From Duganella sp. CF517 (GTDB taxonomy: Bacteria; Pseudomonadota; Gammaproteobacteria; Burkholderiales; Burkholderiaceae_D): a stretch of DNA of 64,000 bases. Below, in pieces: positions 59,691 through 64,000 of the stretch. The position numbers were made by a program, and so were the translations under genes. The notes below the pieces were generated by a model. That model saw only the letters and a list, made by a program, of their open reading frames with translations, was not told the DNA's origin and searched no databases. The stretch lies in contig NZ_FODC01000010.1 of NCBI RefSeq assembly GCF_900110275.1, forward strand, positions 1 through 64,000. The letters are read 5' to 3'. The number at the start of each line of letters is the position of its first letter. The stretch's first letter is position 1.

Positions 59691-60446
59691 ATGAACAAAC
59701 TCACCAAATCCGGCCTCGCCGCCGCCCTGCTGGCCGCGCTGACGTGGCTGCCGATGCAAGCCCACGCCGGCCTGTTCGACGACGAGGAAGCCCGTAAAGC
59801 CCTGCTCGACCTGCGCGCCAAGGTCGAAGCGATGCGCATCGAAATGAACGCGCGCCTGGACACCAAGTCCGACAAGTCCGCCGCGCTGGACCTGGTCACG
59901 CAAAACGAAAACACGATGCAGGAGCTCAATAAGCTGCGCGGCCAGATCGAAGTGCTGCAAAACGAGCTGTCGAACGCGCAAAAGCGCCAGAAGGATTTCT
60001 ACGTCGACCTCGACACCCGCCTGCGCAAGCTCGAGCCGCGTGAAGTGACCGTCGACGGCAAGGCCGCCCAGGTCGATCCGAGCGAGCAGAAGAACTACGA
60101 CGCCGCCATGGAACTGTTCAAGGCGGGCGACTACAAGGCGGCCGGCACGGCCCTGTCCGACTTCGTGCGGCAGTTCCCGGCGTCCGCCTACACGCCCAAC
60201 GCGCAATACTGGCTCGGCAACGCCTTCTACGCCCAGCGCGACTGCAAGAGCGCCATCAGCGCCCAGCTGCAGGTGCTGAAGAACTATCCGGACAGCCCGA
60301 AGGCCCCGGACGCCATGCTCAACATCGCCAGCTGCCAGACCGAGCTCAAGGACAAGGCCGCCAAGAAGACATTGCAGGACCTGATCAAGCAATATCCGGA
60401 GTCGTCGGCCGCCGTCACGGCCAAACAGCGCCTCGGCGGAAAATAA
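59691..60446 (+). CDS. cpoB: Cell-division coordinator CpoB (YbgF)
   Basis: 251 residues from ATG 59691. Signal peptide (LAAALLAALTWLPMQAHA), a trimerising coiled coil (about 28-110) and C-terminal TPR repeats (YDAAMELFKAGDYKAAG, YTPNAQYWLGNAFYAQRD, SPKAPDAMLNIASCQ). It coordinates PBP1b activity with Tol during septation. Last gene of the tol-pal operon. The tRNA-Lys promoter begins 15 bases after its stop. Confidence 0.95.
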   Translation: MNKLTKSGLAAALLAALTWLPMQAHAGLFDDEEARKALLDLRAKVEAMRIEMNARLDTKSDKSAALDLVTQNENTMQELNKLRGQIEVLQNELSNAQKRQKDFYVDLDTRLRKLEPREVTVDGKAAQVDPSEQKNYDAAMELFKAGDYKAAGTALSDFVRQFPASAYTPNAQYWLGNAFYAQRDCKSAISAQLQVLKNYPDSPKAPDAMLNIASCQTELKDKAAKKTLQDLIKQYPESSAAVTAKQRLGGK

Positions 60447-60460
60447 TGTCCTGAGGGCAT

Positions 60461-60490
60461 TTGACAGGTTGGGCCGATACCCCCTATAAT
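60461..60490 (+). promoter_or_regulatory. Promoter of the tRNA-Lys pair
   Basis: Perfect TTGACA (60461-60466) and TATAAT (60485-60490) separated by 18 bp, with a C-rich discriminator after the -10 box. The first tRNA begins 14 bases downstream. Confidence 0.88.
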
Positions 60491-60503
60491 CTCGCTTCTT
60501 CGG

Positions 60504-60579
60504 GGGTCGTTAGCTCAGCTGGTAGAGCAGCGGACTTTTAATCCGTTGGTCGCAGGTTCGAATCCCGCACGGCCTACCA
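60504..60579 (+). tRNA. tRNA-Lys (anticodon UUU), copy 1
   Basis: 76 nt with encoded CCA. D arm TAGCTCAGCTGGTAGAGCA, anticodon loop CTTTTAA (UUU), T arm with GGTTCGAATCC. The acceptor GGGTCGT pairs with ACGGCCT including two wobble pairs. Identical to copy 2, 13 bases downstream. Confidence 0.96.
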
Positions 60580-60592
60580 CCGAAGCACCCTT

Positions 60593-60668
60593 GGGTCGTT
60601 AGCTCAGCTGGTAGAGCAGCGGACTTTTAATCCGTTGGTCGCAGGTTCGAATCCCGCACGGCCTACCA
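60593..60668 (+). tRNA. tRNA-Lys (anticodon UUU), copy 2
   Basis: A perfect copy of the preceding tRNA-Lys, co-transcribed from the same promoter. The 3' end borders the defence genes, and tRNA-Lys 3' ends are common island attachment sites. Confidence 0.96.
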
Positions 60669-60681
60669 AGAATTATCAAGG

Positions 60682-60713
60682 AAGCCCACGAATTTCGGTT
60701 CGTGGGCTTTTTT
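60682..60713 (+). terminator. Terminator of the tRNA-Lys pair
   Basis: AAGCCCACGA pairs with TCGTGGGCTT across a short loop, then a T-run. It may also stop the convergent reverse transcriptase transcript. Confidence 0.9.
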
Positions 60714-60756
60714 GTTTCTGGTCGCTCTCTGGTCAGAACGAAGCCCTCTGCCTTCC

Positions 60757-62049
60757 CTATCGTTTTCGTCGCTCTTCCTTCAAAGCCAACTGGAACTTCG
60801 TCCACAACGGCCGAAGCTGTTTCCTGATACTCTGCGAGTTCATTATTTTGGCAGCCCGATATCCATAGCTAATGAAGTTCCGTCGCCCAAAGTAGGTATA
60901 ACGCCGCATGAGATTCCCCATGAAGAGCGGGCGGGGGTCTGCTCCTCGCGCAACTCGCGCCCGATTGCGCTTTCTCATGGTTGCTTTCGCTACGTGCATA
61001 CCCCTCATGAGCCGATCTGAGTATCTAGCGAGAGAGGCTGAACGAAGGTAAATTCGCTCACCGTCAAAGAGGAAACCTAGATACTGAAGAGGCTTATCCG
61101 TCACCAAGCGGCCTCCTCGTGTCACAAAATCACGGCGCTCTGTCTTCGCATCCTGAATCTCCAGCTTACACTTTGAGATAGCATCCTTAATAACTGCCTC
61201 GCAGGTAGTTTTCGCGGCCAGTGGCAATACAAACAACATATCGTCACAATACCTAAAATATTTCCCTCCTAATCCCTCAACATATTCATTGATAAAACAA
61301 TCAAACTCTAGCATATAGATATTTGATAGCAGTGCGCTGATTGACGAGCCTTGCGGAATCCCTTTTCCCGTACTATTTGCCCGAATCATTCCGGAGGGAC
61401 GAACTTTTTCCCTAAAGTCTTCAGGGGAGCACAGGCGATTACGACCTTTTTTCGGGTTATTCTTCGATATACCAAGCAGTTCCAACACCGAATCGAGATT
61501 CACCATCGAAAACCGAGTGATGGCTTTATATACCGCGTAGTGATCAGGAGAAAGCTGCGCCACACCAAGGACAGCCATCCAGGCCGACTTTAGTATTTTG
61601 TGATCCAATGTGTCGAAGAAACCGCGAATATCTAGGCCAAGGACAAAGCAATTGCTACGTCGCGAAACCTCTGTGAACCCTTCCGCAGCAAAGTGGATGT
61701 TACTTTTCCCTAGGGAGCGAAAGGCTAAAACGCAATCCTCTAGGCCGCGCCGAGTCAATTCTTGCTCGTATCGAGCAGATAGCAATTGGCAATAATAAGA
61801 GTAGATGTGACTATCGATATGCGATGCATAAGCGACCTTCCGCTCCTTGCGCTTTCGCACAAGCTGCTCCAAATCGTCATCCCACTTTACTTTGGTACTG
61901 AGAATATCGAAGTCAAGGAAAGGAAAAAAACTACGCTGAGCGACGCGAACAGGATCACTAACGATAGTTAGCGCCGCCGCTTGGCCTACGGGACGATCAA
62001 AGTGAAGATACCCTCTTCTACGGAACCAAGGCTCTCTAGTCGTCTGCAT
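60757..62049 (-). CDS. Antiviral reverse transcriptase, DRT2 (UG2) type
   Basis: 430 residues. RT motifs: the N-terminal WFRRRGYLHFDRPVG, SYASHIDSHIYSYY-like block (YASHIDSHIYSYYCQLLSAR), motif 3 with the first Asp in VLGLDIRGFFDTLDH, GKGIPQGSSISALLSNIYML, catalytic YCDD in YFRYCDDMLFVLPL, then DKPLQYLGFLFDG and a basic C-terminal thumb. Length and the HFDRPV / SHIDSHIYSYY blocks match what I remember of DRT2. It has no fused effector domain. The 330 bases upstream carry the non-coding RNA that such enzymes copy. Start ATG 62049; AAGG lies about 13 bases upstream. Function: phage defence through rolling-circle cDNA synthesis. Confidence 0.85.
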   Translation of the reverse strand: MQTTREPWFRRRGYLHFDRPVGQAAALTIVSDPVRVAQRSFFPFLDFDILSTKVKWDDDLEQLVRKRKERKVAYASHIDSHIYSYYCQLLSARYEQELTRRGLEDCVLAFRSLGKSNIHFAAEGFTEVSRRSNCFVLGLDIRGFFDTLDHKILKSAWMAVLGVAQLSPDHYAVYKAITRFSMVNLDSVLELLGISKNNPKKGRNRLCSPEDFREKVRPSGMIRANSTGKGIPQGSSISALLSNIYMLEFDCFINEYVEGLGGKYFRYCDDMLFVLPLAAKTTCEAVIKDAISKCKLEIQDAKTERRDFVTRGGRLVTDKPLQYLGFLFDGERIYLRSASLARYSDRLMRGMHVAKATMRKRNRARVARGADPRPLFMGNLMRRYTYFGRRNFISYGYRAAKIMNSQSIRKQLRPLWTKFQLALKEERRKR

Positions 62050-62054
62050 TTGCG

Positions 62055-62316
62055 AAACGCCTTAAGCTAGCAAACCGGAAGGGCTCAGATGGCGGCACTC
62101 TACTAACCGCCCTTCCGGATAAACCAAGTAATCCTCTTACCATCTCACCCCGAGAGGGGCCGAGCCGCATATGTTAGGAATGACGTACAATGTTCACATG
62201 CTACTGGAGGTATCCTTGCGGAATCCTGTCATCGCTCTGCTATCAATCGTCCTGGCGATCACGCTGCCGGGCGGAATTGACAACTTGTAACACACCTCCA
62301 CGTCTTTACGTGGAGC
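62055..62316 (-). ncRNA. DRT2-associated template non-coding RNA
   Basis: About 260 nt, read toward the reverse transcriptase gene. The predicted 5' end (near 62316) forms the hairpin CTCCACGT-AAAG-ACGTGGAG (62315-62296). Next comes TTACAAG (62290-62284, ACA motif 1), the template body, and CCTAACATATG (about 62178-62168, ACA motif 2). Then CCCC-TCTC-GGGG (62158-62147) and a long stem with CCGGAAGGGC (62118-62109) paired to GCCCTTCCGG (62084-62075), which encloses a smaller GGCGG/CCGCC pairing. Structure and both ACA motifs match the plan of characterised DRT2 RNAs. Ends are estimates. Confidence 0.75.
62172..62285 (+). other. Cryptic neo repeat unit (114 nt, 38 codons without stop when concatenated)
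   Basis: This is the cDNA strand of the template RNA between two TGT copies (62172-62174 and 62286-62288; ACA in the RNA). Its length is 114, divisible by three. Joined 62285 to 62172, the frame containing GGA-ATG-ACG (62177-62185) has no stop codon, while the other frames contain stops such as TAG 62175 and TGA 62181. The repeat peptide is hydrophobic, including RNPVIALLSIVLAITLPGG. The junction also creates TTGACA (62277-62282), 17 bp, TACAAT (62186-62191). GGAGG (62206-62210) stands five bases before an in-frame TTG (62216). In the chromosome this strand has a stop at 62288 and no promoter. Confidence 0.8.
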
Positions 62317-62322
62317 AGTATT

Positions 62323-62331
62323 ACTATAGCA
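62323..62331 (-). promoter_or_regulatory. Extended -10 promoter of the DRT2 RNA
   Basis: On the minus strand TGCTATAGT, an extended -10 (TGnTATAAT-like). No good -35 box is seen at 17 bp; TTGCAC lies at 20 bp. Expected start is near 62316, at the first base of the 5' hairpin. Confidence 0.5.
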
Positions 62332-62378
62332 TCATCTTTCGACCTCATGTGCAATAATTCCCGCGAACATGTTCCGAC

Positions 62379-63884
62379 TTAGCCTCGGATCACCGGCCCA
62401 AACAACCTCATCACTTGCGGCCGTTCTGTCGCGAATATGTGCTCAGCTAGCAGTTTGAACAACGTACCCCGCACTTCGGATTCGGACGTATTGGGCAACT
62501 GATCGGCAAGCAACGTACAAATGCTGTCGACAACCGCTTTGCATAAATCTCGCTCATTCGCCACGCCAGGTGCTGGTGCTTGCGCCAAATCTACGGCCCG
62601 CAGGGAAAGCGTATTTAACATGAAGTGCTGACGCAATTTGGTCAGTGTGGCGACACGGTGATCCACTAAAAATCGTACTAGCCCAACCTCCAGCGTAAAG
62701 GGCAGAAACGAGATGGACGCGCGCTCGTTGCGATAAATCCTGACGATATCCTCAACTTGCGCGTTGTCCAATAAGGGCTCGGCGTCCGCATCCAGCATCA
62801 CATACGCTCTGGTGACGGAAGGCAACAGCGGCTTCTGTCGCACAAAGAACCGAATAACATTCACGAAACCACCGACAGGTATCGCATTTACGCTAGGCAC
62901 CGTGGCAGCATCCCGGAACTGATCACCGATAAATCTTCGTGAAAGTTGCTCAACCACAATTCGCGCAGCTTCATCTTCAACGTAAATAACCACATCAGAC
63001 GCCGCCTCTTCTCGATAGGCGAGCGCGCCTAAAACGAACGAAGGGAAGCAGTTTTCGGCACAAAATACCTTTCCATCTTCACTCGCTTGTAGAAACAATA
63101 TCTGCCTCCTCGCTGCCTGTTTAATCAAGGTAGCAGAGTGCGTCGAGACAATTACGGTCAAGTTCTTTTCGCCCGCAATTTGCTCCAAATATTTCAACAA
63201 CTCCGTCTGGGCAGTAGGATGCAATGCTAATTCAAGTTCATCAATCAGTACCAATGAACCACGCGGACAGTCCGCGAGCATCTTAAGCAGCTTCAGAATG
63301 CAAAGCTCACCTAAACTCAAATTCTTTTCAGAGAAATAGCTCTTTTTCTGTTTGCCTACACTGGGCAACTCAATTAGGAATGCTGAATTACCCACACCCT
63401 TACGGACATTAATAGTCTTTAAGGCATCAAATTTATCAGTACAAAATATCTGATTGGCCGCTGTAATAATATCGTGCCGGGCAGCTCGAACCTTCCTCGG
63501 AGAAAAATCGTCTTTATTGGGCTCAATACGATCGGCATTAGCCGCGATATAAACCACCGATGGGTAATTAAGAGTCTCAAGAACGTTACTGTTCGCTTTA
63601 GGTAGCGGCACCCATCTCTCTGTCCTATAGGTGTACGTCACCAAGCCGCCCGGAGTTTCATATTGTATGGATGCGCCCTCACAAGAATCTACTTGGTCGG
63701 ACATCCGCGACGCAGGGAAATGCGAAGGGAAGGCGTTCTTAAAACCGATACGCCTTAGACACCCCAAGAGAGAGGTCTTTCCTGTTCCGTTGCTGCCAGT
63801 GAGGAGCCAAACACCTTGCCTCGGAATGGTGAACTCCAAGCAAGAAATATGGCGCAAATTATTTATCGTGATTTTGGATGGCAT
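62379..63884 (-). CDS. OLD-like ATPase with C-terminal TOPRIM nuclease domain
   Basis: About 501 residues from ATG 63884 (MPSKITINNLRHISCLEF); the frame is open upstream. ABC-type ATPase: Walker A LTGSNGTGKTSLLG, signature NLSLGELCILKLLKM, Walker B RGSLVLIDELELALHP, H-loop VIVSTHSATL. The C-terminal TOPRIM part has the metal Glu in VVIYVEDEAARIVVEQL and the DxD in AYVMLDADAEPLL. This layout is that of OLD-family nucleases (phage P2 Old, GajA, retron-linked effectors). It lies directly upstream of the DRT2 RNA on the same strand and may be an independent defence gene or a partner. No helicase partner (GajB-like) is in view. The remaining 63885-64000 shows no gene I can support. Confidence 0.82.
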   Translation of the reverse strand: MPSKITINNLRHISCLEFTIPRQGVWLLTGSNGTGKTSLLGCLRRIGFKNAFPSHFPASRMSDQVDSCEGASIQYETPGGLVTYTYRTERWVPLPKANSNVLETLNYPSVVYIAANADRIEPNKDDFSPRKVRAARHDIITAANQIFCTDKFDALKTINVRKGVGNSAFLIELPSVGKQKKSYFSEKNLSLGELCILKLLKMLADCPRGSLVLIDELELALHPTAQTELLKYLEQIAGEKNLTVIVSTHSATLIKQAARRQILFLQASEDGKVFCAENCFPSFVLGALAYREEAASDVVIYVEDEAARIVVEQLSRRFIGDQFRDAATVPSVNAIPVGGFVNVIRFFVRQKPLLPSVTRAYVMLDADAEPLLDNAQVEDIVRIYRNERASISFLPFTLEVGLVRFLVDHRVATLTKLRQHFMLNTLSLRAVDLAQAPAPGVANERDLCKAVVDSICTLLADQLPNTSESEVRGTLFKLLAEHIFATERPQVMRLFGPVIRG

Positions 63885-64000
63885 ATTAGCAAGGTCTCTA
63901 GCCGGACAGATATTTCCAGGCAAGTGTACATGCAAAAAGGATAACGTCAAGAAAATTTCCGGTCGCCCCCCATGACGACACCTTGCGGCCCCGCCCAAAA

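Noticed and set aside
60504..60668. The tandem tRNA-Lys copies as proof of island attachment sites
   Set aside because: Both are complete, share one promoter and lie 13 bases apart, which is ordinary for tandem tRNA genes. A true second attachment site would be at the far island end, outside the window.
62171..62290. A 39-codon ATG-to-TAA open frame on the plus strand, as an ordinary small gene
   Set aside because: It has no promoter in the chromosome, is antisense to the DRT2 RNA, and its ends coincide with the two TGT jump sites. It is better explained as one unit of the cDNA-encoded repeat.
1..64000. CRISPR arrays
   Set aside because: No series of regularly spaced short direct repeats was seen on reading; the multiple repeats found are IS21 ends, tRNA copies or coding repeats.

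Overview
The window looks like chromosome of a high-GC betaproteobacterium of the Oxalobacteraceae type (Massilia, Duganella, Janthinobacterium). This rests on protein flavour and gene order (ybgC-tolQRAB-pal-cpoB, dnaX-ybaB-recR, glyA-nrdR, ribD-ribE and ribBX-ribH-nusB), PEP-CTERM proteins, and a ZTP riboswitch in front of glyA. The genus is an inference.

Region 1, 1-9.97 kb, is accessory. A PoNi-type immunity gene lies left of a pile of nested insertion sequences. An IS3 element is split by one IS110 element exactly at its A6G frameshift site and is cut at its end by a second IS110 element. That second element is cut by an IS21 element, whose istA and istB each carry a frameshift. The IS21 right end abuts a tyrosine recombinase that has lost its N terminus. 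Beyond it, on the minus strand, is a small type VI secretion cargo operon: PAAR tip with an early amber codon, Tae4-like amidase, and a small membrane protein. A long palindrome and tRNA-Ser(UGA) close the region.

Region 2, 10-32 kb, is signalling and surface biology. It holds a GGDEF/EAL protein with an HDOD partner, a Cache-type two-component system divergent from cstA-ybdD, and a nitroreductase-like protein with a hexapeptide acyltransferase. Two tandem PEP-CTERM proteins follow, each behind a sigma-54 promoter match. A glycosyltransferase, a BarA-like hybrid kinase with a REC-GGDEF-EAL partner, a chemotaxis receptor and a CaiB-type CoA-transferase complete it.

Region 3, 32-60.7 kb, is core genome. 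It contains recR, ybaB, dnaX, the SRP RNA, ubiD, a lytic transglycosylase with a long leader, nusB and riboflavin genes, a type IV pilus minor-pilin/PilY1 operon, nrdR, glyA, an SDR, the Tol-Pal operon and two tandem tRNA-Lys genes.

Region 4, 60.7-64 kb, is a defence island of lower GC downstream of the tRNA-Lys pair, and holds the most striking content. A DRT2-like reverse transcriptase is preceded by a non-coding RNA of about 260 nt. The strand opposite that RNA contains a 114-nt unit (38 codons) bounded by TGT (ACA in the RNA). Joined head to tail at TGT, the unit has no stop codon in one frame, and each junction creates a promoter (TTGACA, 17 bp, TACAAT) that does not exist in the chromosome. 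The unit also carries GGAGG five bases before an in-frame TTG. This is the logic of the recently described DRT2 'neo' gene: rolling-circle reverse transcription writes an endless open reading frame. An OLD-like ATPase/TOPRIM protein lies next to it.
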